Origin: Desulfuromonadales bacterium
Lineage (GTDB): Bacteria > Desulfobacterota > Desulfuromonadia > Desulfuromonadales > Geopsychrobacteraceae
DNA: 64,000 nucleotides
Direction: 5' to 3'
Assembly (NCBI GenBank): GCA_016931615.1
Contig: JAFGEL010000040.1
Coordinates: 1 to 64,000 of the forward strand
Shown: one piece after another, positions 55,605-64,000 of the stretch
Position numbering within the stretch: the first letter of the stretch is position 1
How the letters are laid out: every line of letters begins with the position of its first letter
The notes under the pieces: model-generated
Databases searched by the model: none
The model's input: the letters and a program-made list of their open reading frames with translations, nothing else
What the model was told of the DNA's origin: nothing
Position numbers and translations under genes: made by a program

Positions 55605-56740
55605 GTCAGCACGATAAACATCTGCAGCTGTTTATCCGTCAGATAACTACCGCCGCAGCCAACGCGGCGCTCTATCAGTTGGAGCATCCACAGGTTCTCA
55701 ACCTGTGCAGGCAGGCCCTTGATCAGTTAAAAATTCTCTTCAGCCAGACCCCCGAGATCACTTTCAAAATCATCGAAAACCGTCTGATCTTTGCCGACCA
55801 CCCGGTCACCAGCAACCTTTCGGTTGAACGCTTTGTCGAGGCGTTAAAAGCGCTGAAGATCAGCTTTATCCAGATCTCTCCCGGACTGACCACTGAAGAA
55901 TTACTGATTCTCGCGGGTCATCTGAGCAAAAGAACCGCCCAGCACCAGAACTTGAGGAAAACCGAGAATATCCGTTACGGTCAAGTTGAAGTTCGCTACC
56001 GTGACCCAGCCTCCGGACCCGAAAAATCCTCAGTTCTGGCCGATTTTTCCGCTATCAGCGAAAAAGACCGCGACAAGTTCATGGATATCTACCAGGGCGT
56101 GAGTCGCAAAAAACAGCTCAACGTCCTCGGAATCACCGAAATTGTCGCTGATTTCGTCAGCACCTTTGAAACCCACAGCAATATTCTTCTGGCGCTGGCA
56201 CCGCTGCGCTCCATGGACGAATACGCCTACACCCACTCGACCAATATCTGTCTGCTGAACCTGGCCCAGGCCAAACTGTTGGGGATAGAGGGGCCGCTAC
56301 TCAACGAGATTGGCGTTGCCGCCATGCTCCATGATGTCGGCAAGATGTTCATCTCCCCGGACATCCTGAACAAACCGGGCAAACTGGACCCGGACGAGTG
56401 GAAAATGATGCAGCAGCATCCCCAGTTGGGTGCGGAGTATCTGTTGAACGCTCCCGGCATCCCCCGCCTGGCGGTGGTGACCGCTTACGAACATCATATC
56501 GGCTACGACGGTCGAGGTTACCCGGCAACCCCCCGCAGCTGGCCGCTGAATACCTGCAGTTACATGACCAGCATCTCTGACGTTTACGATGCCCTGCGCA
56601 CCCGCCGTTCCTACAAGGAGCCGCTGACCTTCGACCAGATCAGCACCATCATGCTGGAGAGTGCGGGCAAATCCCTGCATCCCGACCTGACCCGGTCGTT
56701 TCTGAAGGCCCTGGCCGAACTGGAAAGCCCCTCACACTGA
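55601..56740 (+). CDS. HD-GYP protein, copy 2 of the duplicated module
   Basis: 379 residues. N-terminal domain (about 12-110) with AALYQLEHPQV and SPGLTTEELLILAGHL. HD-GYP domain with THSTNIC, HD (AMLHDVGKM), EHH, and canonical DGRGYP (303-308), so more likely an active c-di-GMP phosphodiesterase than copy 1. GTG start inside the end of the HEAT gene. No receiver domain is present, so input must come through the N-terminal domain or the partner. Confidence 0.9.
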   Translation: MSQHDKHLQLFIRQITTAAANAALYQLEHPQVLNLCRQALDQLKILFSQTPEITFKIIENRLIFADHPVTSNLSVERFVEALKALKISFIQISPGLTTEELLILAGHLSKRTAQHQNLRKTENIRYGQVEVRYRDPASGPEKSSVLADFSAISEKDRDKFMDIYQGVSRKKQLNVLGITEIVADFVSTFETHSNILLALAPLRSMDEYAYTHSTNICLLNLAQAKLLGIEGPLLNEIGVAAMLHDVGKMFISPDILNKPGKLDPDEWKMMQQHPQLGAEYLLNAPGIPRLAVVTAYEHHIGYDGRGYPATPRSWPLNTCSYMTSISDVYDALRTRRSYKEPLTFDQISTIMLESAGKSLHPDLTRSFLKALAELESPSH

Positions 56741-56759
56741 CACCCCGCACGCGAACATC

Positions 56760-56789
56760 TTGCATCGGTCCCAAACACAATGCTATACA
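56760..56789 (+). promoter_or_regulatory. Sigma-70 promoter of ettA
   Basis: TTGCAT (56760-56765) and TATACA (56784-56789), spacer 18, with a TG extension before the -10. About 45 bases before the ettA start. Confidence 0.6.
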
Positions 56790-56832
56790 GTCGCTTTCCT
56801 TGAAACCTCTCCCGAACTGAAGGCAGGCGACG

Positions 56833-58509
56833 ATGAGCGAAGATACAAAAAAAATCATCTATTCGATGATGCGGGTCAGTAAAAGCTATAACAAACAACC
56901 GATTATCAAAGACATTTCCCTGTCCTATTTTTACGGTGCCAAAATCGGCGTTCTCGGCCTTAACGGCTCGGGAAAATCAACCCTGCTCAAGATCATGGCT
57001 GGGGTCGACAAGGAATTCAACGGTGAAGCGGTCTTATCGGAAGGCTACAGTGTCGGTTACCTGGAGCAGGAGCCACAGTTGGACGAGAGCAAAACCGTCC
57101 GCGAAGTGGTCAAGGAAGGAGTCCAGGAGATCGTCGACCTGCTGGCCGAATTCGAGGAGATCAACAACGCTTTTGCCGATCCAGACTGTGACATGGACAA
57201 GCTGCTGGCGCGCCAGGCTGAGGTCCAGGACAAACTCGACGCCGCTGATGCCTGGGAGCTCGACTCACGTCTTGAGCTGGCAGAAGAGGCCCTGCGCTGT
57301 CCTGCGCCCGAAACCCCGATCAAGGTTCTTTCCGGAGGGGAAAAAAGGCGGGTCGCCCTGTGTCGGCTGCTGTTGCGCAAACCCGACATCCTACTGCTCG
57401 ACGAGCCAACCAACCATCTCGACGCCGAAACCGTCGCCTGGCTGGAACAGCACCTGCAGCGTTACCAGGGGACCGTCATCGCCGTCACTCACGATCGCTA
57501 CTTCCTCGACAACGTCGCCGGCTGGATTCTCGAACTCGATCGCGGCCACGGCATCCCCTGGAAAGGCAACTATTCGAGCTGGCTGGAGCAGAAGCAGGAA
57601 CGCCTCAGACGTGAGGAAAAAACCGAAAGCAAACGTCAGCAGACCCTCCAGCGCGAACTTGAATGGATCCGCATGTCGCCCAAAGGCCGTCATGCCAAAG
57701 CCCAGGCGCGGATTAACTCTTATGAACAACTGCTCGGCAATGCCGGGCTGGAGAAAGAAAAAAGTCTCGAACTCTATATTCCACCGGGGCCACGTCTCGG
57801 TGATATCGTTGTTGAAAGCCGGAACGTCAGCAAGGGCTTTGGTGACCGATTACTGATCGACAACCTCAGCTTCAATCTGCCGGCCGGGGGCATCGTCGGG
57901 ATCATCGGTCCCAACGGGGCGGGAAAATCAACCCTGTTCAACATGATCACCGGCAAAGAGGCCGTCGACAGCGGCACGTTCAAAGTCGGTGAAACGGTGC
58001 GTCTCGGTTACGTCGACCAGAGCCGTGAACTGGACGGGAATAAAACCATCTGGGAAGAAATTACCGGAGGACAGGACCAGATCATGCTCGGTGGGCAATC
58101 CGTAAACTCGCGCGCCTACGTTGCCCGCTTCAATTTTTCCGGTGCCGATCAGCAGAAGAAGGTCGCGGTTCTCTCCGGTGGAGAGCGCAACCGCGTTCAC
58201 CTGGCCAAGATGCTGCGCGAAGAGGCCAACGTGCTGCTGCTCGACGAGCCGACCAACGACCTTGACGTCAACACCATGAGAGCCCTCGAAGAAGGCCTGG
58301 AAAATTTCGGCGGCTGCGCCGTGGTCATCAGTCACGATCGCTGGTTCTTAGACCGTATCGCCACCCACATGCTGGCTTTTGAGGGGGATTCGCAGGTCGT
58401 CTGGTTTGAAGGCAACTATTCCGAATACGAGGCCGATCGCAAGCGCCGCCTCGGCAAAGATGCCGACCAGCCGCAGCGCATCCGTTACCGTTCACTGACG
58501 CGCCAGTAA
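56833..58509 (+). CDS. ettA: Energy-dependent translational throttle protein EttA
   Basis: 558 residues, ABC-F family with two ATPase domains (GLNGSGKST and GPNGAGKST Walker [14 protein letters not shown] and [13 protein letters not shown] signatures) and no membrane part. The linker has the EttA stretch [20 protein letters not shown]. EttA binds the ribosomal E site and gates the first elongation step by ATP/ADP ratio. Confidence 0.97.
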   Translation: MSEDTKKIIYSMMRVSKSYNKQPIIKDISLSYFYGAKIGVLGLNGSGKSTLLKIMAGVDKEFNGEAVLSEGYSVGYLEQEPQLDESKTVREVVKEGVQEIVDLLAEFEEINNAFADPDCDMDKLLARQAEVQDKLDAADAWELDSRLELAEEALRCPAPETPIKVLSGGEKRRVALCRLLLRKPDILLLDEPTNHLDAETVAWLEQHLQRYQGTVIAVTHDRYFLDNVAGWILELDRGHGIPWKGNYSSWLEQKQERLRREEKTESKRQQTLQRELEWIRMSPKGRHAKAQARINSYEQLLGNAGLEKEKSLELYIPPGPRLGDIVVESRNVSKGFGDRLLIDNLSFNLPAGGIVGIIGPNGAGKSTLFNMITGKEAVDSGTFKVGETVRLGYVDQSRELDGNKTIWEEITGGQDQIMLGGQSVNSRAYVARFNFSGADQQKKVAVLSGGERNRVHLAKMLREEANVLLLDEPTNDLDVNTMRALEEGLENFGGCAVVISHDRWFLDRIATHMLAFEGDSQVVWFEGNYSEYEADRKRRLGKDADQPQRIRYRSLTRQ

Positions 58510-58518
58510 TGCACTAAA

Positions 58519-58543
58519 GGCCGTGCTCTAGCACGGCCCTTTT
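58519..58543. terminator. Bidirectional terminator between ettA and the HIT gene
   Basis: GGCCGTGC-TCTA-GCACGGCC, an 8-bp stem and 4-base loop flanked by AAA and TTTT, so it can work on both strands. Confidence 0.8.
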
Positions 58544-58546
58544 AAA

Positions 58547-58951
58547 TCAGCAGCCGAGTGCCGCCGCTAGAACCTGCTGCAACAGTTCAGCGGTCACCGG
58601 ATCATAGGCAACTGCCGGAGAGTGCCCCCAGACCGGCCCCGGCCAGGCGGGGTCATCGCTGCACCGACCGACGTGGTGAAGATGCAGCTGGCTGACAACA
58701 TTTCCCAGGGCGGCAACGTTCAGCTTGTCATAGGCAAAGTAGCCCTCCATCCACAACGCCAGCCTTCGCGACTCTGCCCACAGCTGCAGCTGATCAGCTT
58801 CCGAGAGGTGATGAATTTCCCTGATCCCTTCACGCTGCGGCACCAGAATGAACCAGGGATAACGACTGTCGTTCATCAACAGCACACGGCAGAGCTCCAG
58901 GCGTCCGCAGTCAAAAGTATCCTGAGCCAGTCGCTGATCGAGAACAAACAT
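58547..58951 (-). CDS. HIT-family protein
   Basis: 134 residues. SRYPWFILVPQREGIREIHHLSEAD, LNVAALGNVVSQLHLHHVGR and DPAWPGPVWG are typical of the HIT subfamily in which the third histidine of the triad is not strictly kept. Such proteins hydrolyse or transfer nucleotides; substrate unknown. Followed by the shared terminator. Confidence 0.9.
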   Translation of the reverse strand: MFVLDQRLAQDTFDCGRLELCRVLLMNDSRYPWFILVPQREGIREIHHLSEADQLQLWAESRRLALWMEGYFAYDKLNVAALGNVVSQLHLHHVGRCSDDPAWPGPVWGHSPAVAYDPVTAELLQQVLAAALGC

Positions 58952-58960
58952 CGTTTTCCC

Positions 58961-61117
58961 CTATTCAAGTCTCTTGATCATCCAGCAATTGTGAATGCGC
59001 GGATTACGTTCATAGTCGTACGGAATTGTCCGATTTGTGATATCTTCAATCTGCAAATGTGAGAGAGCGCTGAAATCCATTTTGAATTTACGCAGATTAT
59101 TGGAAAAAACCAGGGTTCCCTCGGGAGCCAGCAGGGTGACAACCTTGTTCAACAAGGCGACATGGTCACGCTGGACATCAAAAGTCCCATCCATGGTCTT
59201 GGAATTCGAAAATGTCGGTGGATCGAGAAAAATCAGGTCAAAAACCTCTGCAGCCGATTCCAGCCAGGCCAGGCAATCAGCCTGAATCAAACGCTCTGCA
59301 GCGGGATCAAATCGGTTGAGCTTGAAATTCTTTCCGGCCCAGTCGAGATAGGTCGCTGACATATCCACGGTTGTTGTCGTCAGCGCACCCCCCATCAAGG
59401 CATGAACGGTTGCTGCACCGGTATAGCCGAAGAGGTTGAGAAAACGTTTGCCCGCAGCCAGTTGCTGAATCATTTGGCGGGTCAGACGGTGATCGAGAAA
59501 AAGACCGGTATCCAGATAATCACTCAGATTCACCAGGAACCGACAGTTCCCTTCCCGAACCTCCTTAAAAATACCGCGCCTGGCCTGCTTCTGATATTGC
59601 TGCCGACCCTTCTGCGGTCGGCGGGTTTTCAGATGAATCTTATCCGCTGCGATATCCAGGACCTGGGGCAAAGCCTCCAGCACATCCTGCAGCCGCGCAG
59701 CAGCCTTATTTACATCAATATCTTTAGGAGCCTGATATTCCTGGAGATGAACTTCATCGGCGTAAAGATCAACGGCAACGGCATATTCAGGAAGGTCGGC
59801 GTCATAAACTCGAAAACAGTCAATTTGCTCGCGTTTTGCCCACTTGGCGTACTTTTTGAGATTTTTCCGCAACCGGTTGGCAAACATCTGCCCTCCGGGT
59901 GACAACGTCTTCTTGACCGCCCGCCCGGCACCATTCTCAAGGGATTGCCAATGATTCCCCTCATCCAGATCAAATTGCAGCAGCTGACATTTCAGTGCCC
60001 CGTTATACAGAACGTTGATTTTATCAGCACGCAGGCCGATACTTCGGCCGAGCTGTTTGCTTGAAGTGATCACCGCCGCATGCCAGCCCCGGCAGTGCCC
60101 GGCCATTTTCTCCCCAAGTTGATTGTACAACCCTGCAAGATCGGCCTCAGAACCGAGGCGTTCGCCATAGGGGGGATTTGCGACCACCAGCCCTTTATTG
60201 TTCACGGCTGGGACACTGAACTCGGACAAGCTGCGCCGCTCGAAGTGAATATTCTTTTCCAGACCGGCTTTTTCAGCATGTTGCCAGGCGGCTTTAATTG
60301 CCCTTCGGTCCTCATCAAACCCGACGATCAGGTTGCGCAACTGCGCCATCCCCTGCTGCTGGCGGGTTCGGGCCTCTTCAAGCAGTTCATTCCACGCCAC
60401 TTGCCGATGTTGTACCCAACCACTGAAACCGTAGTAGCTGCGTAACAAACCGGGGGCAGAATCAGAAGCCATCAACGCCGCTTCGATCGGCAGCGAGCCG
60501 GAACCACACAGTGGATCGATCAGCGCACCACCTGCGGCAGCGATATCAGGCCAACCGGCCCGGATCAGAATCGCCGCTGCCAGGTTTTCCTTCAACGGCG
60601 CATGAACTCCATCGACACGGTAACCACGCCGGTGCAGGCTCTCTCCGGAGAGATCAATGCTGAGAGTAGCCCGGTCACGCACTATATGCAGATTCACCCG
60701 CACGTCAGGGCGCTCAACCGCCACCGATGGCCGCAGGCCGACACGTGATCTGAACTGGTCAACAATGGCATCTTTAACCCGCAAAGCAGCATAACGGGTG
60801 TGGGTTATTGTGGCGTTAACGAGGGTGCAGTCAACCGCAAAAGTCCGATCGGTCGTGAGGTGCTCAGTCCAGTCGAGGTTCAACGCCCCGGTATAAAGCT
60901 GATCAGCGTCAGCAGCGGCAAATTCGCCCAGGGGCAGCAAAATTCGGCTGGCCAGGCGTGACCAGAGACAGACCCGGTAGGCTGTCGCCAGGGATCCCTG
61001 AAAACGCACCCCGGCACGCACCTCACCCACATCGTCGGCACCGAGCTGAATCAGCTCAGCCGCCAGCAGGGGCTCAAGCCCGAGAGCGGCTGTCACAAAA
61101 AAATCTTTCTTGTCCAT
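58961..61117 (-). CDS. rlmL: Bifunctional 23S rRNA methyltransferase RlmKL
   Basis: About 718 residues. A THUMP domain (about 40-155), an N2-guanine methyltransferase domain with NPPYGERLG, then a C-terminal m7G methyltransferase domain with NLFGYTGAATVHAL and FLDPPTFSNSK. It modifies G2445 and G2069 of 23S rRNA (E. coli numbering). ATG at 61117 gives the standard start MDKKDFFVTAALGLEPLL; a TTG at 61138 is less likely. Confidence 0.95.
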   Translation of the reverse strand: MDKKDFFVTAALGLEPLLAAELIQLGADDVGEVRAGVRFQGSLATAYRVCLWSRLASRILLPLGEFAAADADQLYTGALNLDWTEHLTTDRTFAVDCTLVNATITHTRYAALRVKDAIVDQFRSRVGLRPSVAVERPDVRVNLHIVRDRATLSIDLSGESLHRRGYRVDGVHAPLKENLAAAILIRAGWPDIAAAGGALIDPLCGSGSLPIEAALMASDSAPGLLRSYYGFSGWVQHRQVAWNELLEEARTRQQQGMAQLRNLIVGFDEDRRAIKAAWQHAEKAGLEKNIHFERRSLSEFSVPAVNNKGLVVANPPYGERLGSEADLAGLYNQLGEKMAGHCRGWHAAVITSSKQLGRSIGLRADKINVLYNGALKCQLLQFDLDEGNHWQSLENGAGRAVKKTLSPGGQMFANRLRKNLKKYAKWAKREQIDCFRVYDADLPEYAVAVDLYADEVHLQEYQAPKDIDVNKAAARLQDVLEALPQVLDIAADKIHLKTRRPQKGRQQYQKQARRGIFKEVREGNCRFLVNLSDYLDTGLFLDHRLTRQMIQQLAAGKRFLNLFGYTGAATVHALMGGALTTTTVDMSATYLDWAGKNFKLNRFDPAAERLIQADCLAWLESAAEVFDLIFLDPPTFSNSKTMDGTFDVQRDHVALLNKVVTLLAPEGTLVFSNNLRKFKMDFSALSHLQIEDITNRTIPYDYERNPRIHNCWMIKRLE

Positions 61118-61203
61118 CTGTTCGGCTTTCGCAAGCAACGGTCAACAGTTACGGACCGCCACTCCTCGGCCCGAGGCGCGGCCCATGACTGATCGGGCAA
61201 CAA

Positions 61204-64000
61204 TCAGCCTTTGCGCAACTCCAGGGGTTGGTCTCCCAACTGCTCATTGACCTCGCGCAAAGCGGTTTCTCCGGCCAGAACCGAAATGGCACTCTGTCCC
61301 TGCTGCAGATAGCGCTGTGCGACCTTTTTCAGAGTCGCACTGTCAACGGCAAGCAGTTGGCGCCGCATGTGGTTTCTCATTTCCAGGGTCATCCCCTGAC
61401 GCAGGTTGGCAAATTCCTGGGCTCCTGTTCCCGCCGGCGACAAGGGTTTATCGAGGTCACTGAAAACCGCCAGGATGGCTTCCTTCACGGCGTCAGTCGG
61501 ATAGTCTCCGCTGACCGCCCAGGCGATCGCCTGATCGTAAACATCCAGAGTTCTGTGAATGTGCGGATCGCGGTAGGACAACATACTGAACAGTCCCGCT
61601 TCGGCATTATATCCGGCCAGCCCGCCATAGGCGCCACCTTTCTCACGTATTTCACGATGAAGAAATTCGGCGCGCAGCAACTTTGACAAGACGGTCAATG
61701 CCGCAGCATCCGGATGGGTGTAGGGAACCGCACGGAAAACCCGGGTAACATAATTCACCGGCAGCGACCAGCTGATCCCCTGACGCCGCGGTTGGGGAAC
61801 AAAATCAACCCGATGCTCTCCGGTAGCAGCTGCGCGAAGCGGCAGTTGTTCAAGCAGCTTTTTGAGAGGCGCTTCAAAAACTGAAAAATGTGTTCTCTCA
61901 ACTGTGACAGCAGTCTGCAGGCCCGTTCGAGTAAAAAGTTGCGCGGCAATGCTTTGACAGATGGCAACCAGGGTCCCAAGGTCATCATCGCTCCCTGAAG
62001 CCAGTTCCCTGATCAGCGCCACCTGGGTTAATCCGTTCCACTGCTCACGCAGATACGCCGCGGGAGACAGGCAGGCGGCGGCCGTTCTGGCCGCGTAGGT
62101 GTGCCCGGAATGGGGCACCGAATTTTCCAGTGACACCTGCAGCTGGTTCAGCACGGTGCGAATACGCTGCAAATCACTGAAATCGGGAGTCAGCAGAAAA
62201 TCACGCAGCAGTTCACTGAGCGGGTCAGTGTTGCGGATCAGGGCCTTACCCTTGACTTCAAAGCTGGCCGAGTAACGATCGAAATTTACAGGATCATCCA
62301 GCAGAGAGGTCCGGGCGGAAATTCCACCGGTGACGGCTTCCAGTTCTTCGGCCATCTGCAGATAATCCCTTCCCCCGGCCCCGACCTGGGTCAACAGGCT
62401 GGCAAAGACCGGCAGGTAGGTCAGCTGTTCATCACTCAGGCCGGTGATAGGGAAATTCAGCGTCACCACCCCGATGCCGTTGGTCGGCTGATCAAACCAG
62501 AACTCGCGCACCCCCTTATCTTCGCGCTGATCGACATGAACCGGTTTTTCTGCGGGTGGAATATCACTCAGCTCCAGAGTCGGCAGGCAGGAGAGATCTT
62601 CAGGTTGTTCCTGGGCCGCCTTGAGCTCGAGAGCCTGTTGAACAAGCTGCTGCCGCTGTTCAGCGGTGAGCTGTTTTTCGATCTGTTCAAGGGTTTGTCG
62701 GATGGCCGCATCCTGTTGCGGCCCCAGTTCGGTATCCGGTTTGAGACAGAGGGTGACCCGATGATGATTGTCCAGCAGCCGGGTTCGAATCAGGTTTTCA
62801 AAGAAGGGTCCCTGATCCAGTTCCCGGCGCAGACGCTGCAGGTTTTCTTCAAAATTCAGCGCAGCCAGGGGATCGCCACCGTGAATCCACGGGCCAAGCA
62901 GGCGCATCAGCAGCAACAGCGCATAGGGATAGCTGTCTCCGGTGACTTCGCGGTTGGAAAACTCCAGCCGATGAATAGCCGCCTCGATGCGCTTTCGAGT
63001 AAAGCCTTCAGCCGCGACCGCTTCCAGGGTGTTAAGAATCAGTTGTTCGATCTTCGCAACCTGTTCCGGATCAGTCCCCTGCAGCCCTGCGGCGAAGTAG
63101 GTCGAGCGGTTGTCGTCATGGTAGCCGGACCCCGGAGTCAGGTTTGCGCCCAGCCCCGAATCAAGCAGCGCCTTGTACAGGGGCGCCGCCGGGTTGCCGA
63201 GCAGCAGTGACGACAGCAACGACATGGCCAGTCGCTCAAAACTGTCATTGATATCCCCGGCGAGCCAGGCTACCTGCACCAGGGCACGTTTCTCCAGCGA
63301 CTCACCTTCATCCAGCGGATAGGGCTCGACAACCTGCAGGGGCTGCGGCAGAGGCTGTTCAAGAGGAACTTCACTGTCCGGCTCGATGCGCTCAAAATGC
63401 TGCAGAACACGATCTTCTACAACCGTCAGCAGGGCTTCAAGATCGAGGTTTCCCGAGCTGAAAAACCAGGAATTACTTGGGTGATAGTAGCGGGCATGAA
63501 AATCCCTCAGCTGCTGCCAGGTCAGATCAGGAATGTTCTCCGGTTCCCCCCCGGAATTATGGTGATAGGTGGTCGTCGGATAAAGATGCCGGTCCATGCG
63601 TCGCGACAGCAGTGACGAAGGATCCGACATGGCGCCTTTCATCTCGTTGTAAACCACTCCTTTGTATTCAAGGGGTGATTGCGGGTTATCGAGTTCGGCA
63701 TATTCCAGACGATGCCCTTCCTGGCGGAAATCCTGCTCCGTGAGCCGCGGGAAGAAAGCCGCATCCAGATAAATATCGAGCAGGTTGTTGAAATCCTTAC
63801 GATTGGTACTGGAAAACGGGTACAGGGTCCAGTCGCTGGCCGTCATGGCATTCATGAAGCTGTTAAGGCTGCGTTTGAGCATGGAAAAGAATGGATCCCT
63901 GACCGGAAAGCGCTGTGAACCGCAAAGGGCGGTATGTTCCAGGATGTGCGCAACCCCGGTTGAGTCCTCCGGTGGAGTGCGAAACCCGACACTGAACAGA
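61204..64000 (-). CDS. M16C (PreP-like) zinc metallopeptidase, 3' part
   Basis: The gene enters from beyond base 64000; at least 930 codons are present. The frame stays open upstream of the first in-window ATG (63882). The zinc motif HxxEH is seen as HILEH, followed by LCGS and RFPVRDPF at the edge of the window, then FMNAMTASDWTLYPFSS. This is the presequence-protease type of pitrilysin family, about 970-1000 residues. It degrades peptides; in bacteria the role is not settled. No signal peptide can be judged because the start is missing. Confidence 0.94.
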   Translation of the reverse strand, partial: LFSVGFRTPPEDSTGVAHILEHTALCGSQRFPVRDPFFSMLKRSLNSFMNAMTASDWTLYPFSSTNRKDFNNLLDIYLDAAFFPRLTEQDFRQEGHRLEYAELDNPQSPLEYKGVVYNEMKGAMSDPSSLLSRRMDRHLYPTTTYHHNSGGEPENIPDLTWQQLRDFHARYYHPSNSWFFSSGNLDLEALLTVVEDRVLQHFERIEPDSEVPLEQPLPQPLQVVEPYPLDEGESLEKRALVQVAWLAGDINDSFERLAMSLLSSLLLGNPAAPLYKALLDSGLGANLTPGSGYHDDNRSTYFAAGLQGTDPEQVAKIEQLILNTLEAVAAEGFTRKRIEAAIHRLEFSNREVTGDSYPYALLLLMRLLGPWIHGGDPLAALNFEENLQRLRRELDQGPFFENLIRTRLLDNHHRVTLCLKPDTELGPQQDAAIRQTLEQIEKQLTAEQRQQLVQQALELKAAQEQPEDLSCLPTLELSDIPPAEKPVHVDQREDKGVREFWFDQPTNGIGVVTLNFPITGLSDEQLTYLPVFASLLTQVGAGGRDYLQMAEELEAVTGGISARTSLLDDPVNFDRYSASFEVKGKALIRNTDPLSELLRDFLLTPDFSDLQRIRTVLNQLQVSLENSVPHSGHTYAARTAAACLSPAAYLREQWNGLTQVALIRELASGSDDDLGTLVAICQSIAAQLFTRTGLQTAVTVERTHFSVFEAPLKKLLEQLPLRAAATGEHRVDFVPQPRRQGISWSLPVNYVTRVFRAVPYTHPDAAALTVLSKLLRAEFLHREIREKGGAYGGLAGYNAEAGLFSMLSYRDPHIHRTLDVYDQAIAWAVSGDYPTDAVKEAILAVFSDLDKPLSPAGTGAQEFANLRQGMTLEMRNHMRRQLLAVDSATLKKVAQRYLQQGQSAISVLAGETALREVNEQLGDQPLELRKG

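Overview
The window looks like chromosome from a Desulfuromonadales/Geobacter-type deltaproteobacterium (Desulfobacterota). The main clue is one long minus-strand block ordered kdsB, pyrG, kdsA, kdsD, kdsC, lptC, lptA, lptB, rpoN, hpf, ptsN, hprK, rapZ, mannose-type PTS IIA-IIB-IIC-IID, ptsH, ptsI, metK. That order, the many c-di-GMP, HDOD and HD-GYP proteins, and the Gram-negative envelope genes (Lpt, Kds, Lnt) fit this group. I cannot name the genus. I see no rRNA, tRNA, CRISPR array, insertion sequence or prophage.

Layout. 1-4540: the 3' end of umuC with its terminator, an SseB-like protein, a free-standing nitrilase-fold hydrolase, and a radical-SAM/DUF4130 pair predicted to act in DNA repair or modification. 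4563-8189: a small lipoprotein, an arsenate-resistance pair (GAPDH plus ArsJ), and an SH3/coiled-coil membrane protein. 8348-11034: a YjjJ-type HipA protein that lacks key kinase residues, then a REC-HDOD protein. 11046-16154 (minus): a Lol-like set of LolA-like carrier, two FtsX permeases, LolD-like ATPase and an outer-membrane barrel. 16320-18983: MoxR ATPase, DUF2201/VWA protein and a small unknown. 19146-24638: REC-PAS-GGDEF-EAL protein, cyclophilin, MntP, and the AguA/AguB agmatine-to-putrescine pathway. 24713-41717 (minus): the PTS, sigma-54, LPS-transport and Kdo block. 41826-49883 (minus): Na/Pi cotransporter, Lnt, CorC-like, YbeY, PgpH and PhoH. 50041-56740 (plus): a duplicated two-gene module of HEAT-repeat protein plus HD-GYP protein. 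56833-64000: EttA, a HIT protein, RlmKL, and the 3' part of an M16C peptidase.

The best candidate for an undescribed system is the 50041-56740 module. All four proteins begin with what looks like the same domain of about 100 residues, marked by an ALYP..HPQ-like motif and a later G-(3 residues)-EL motif. That domain is joined to HEAT repeats in two proteins and to a c-di-GMP phosphodiesterase-type HD-GYP domain in the other two. Genes within each pair overlap by 4 nt. Further items of interest are the degenerate HipA kinase, the DUF2201 protein without its HExxH glutamate, the nitrilase-like protein beside DNA-repair genes, and the Lol-like exporter with its own barrel.

All calls come from reading the sequence and from family knowledge. 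No database search was run.
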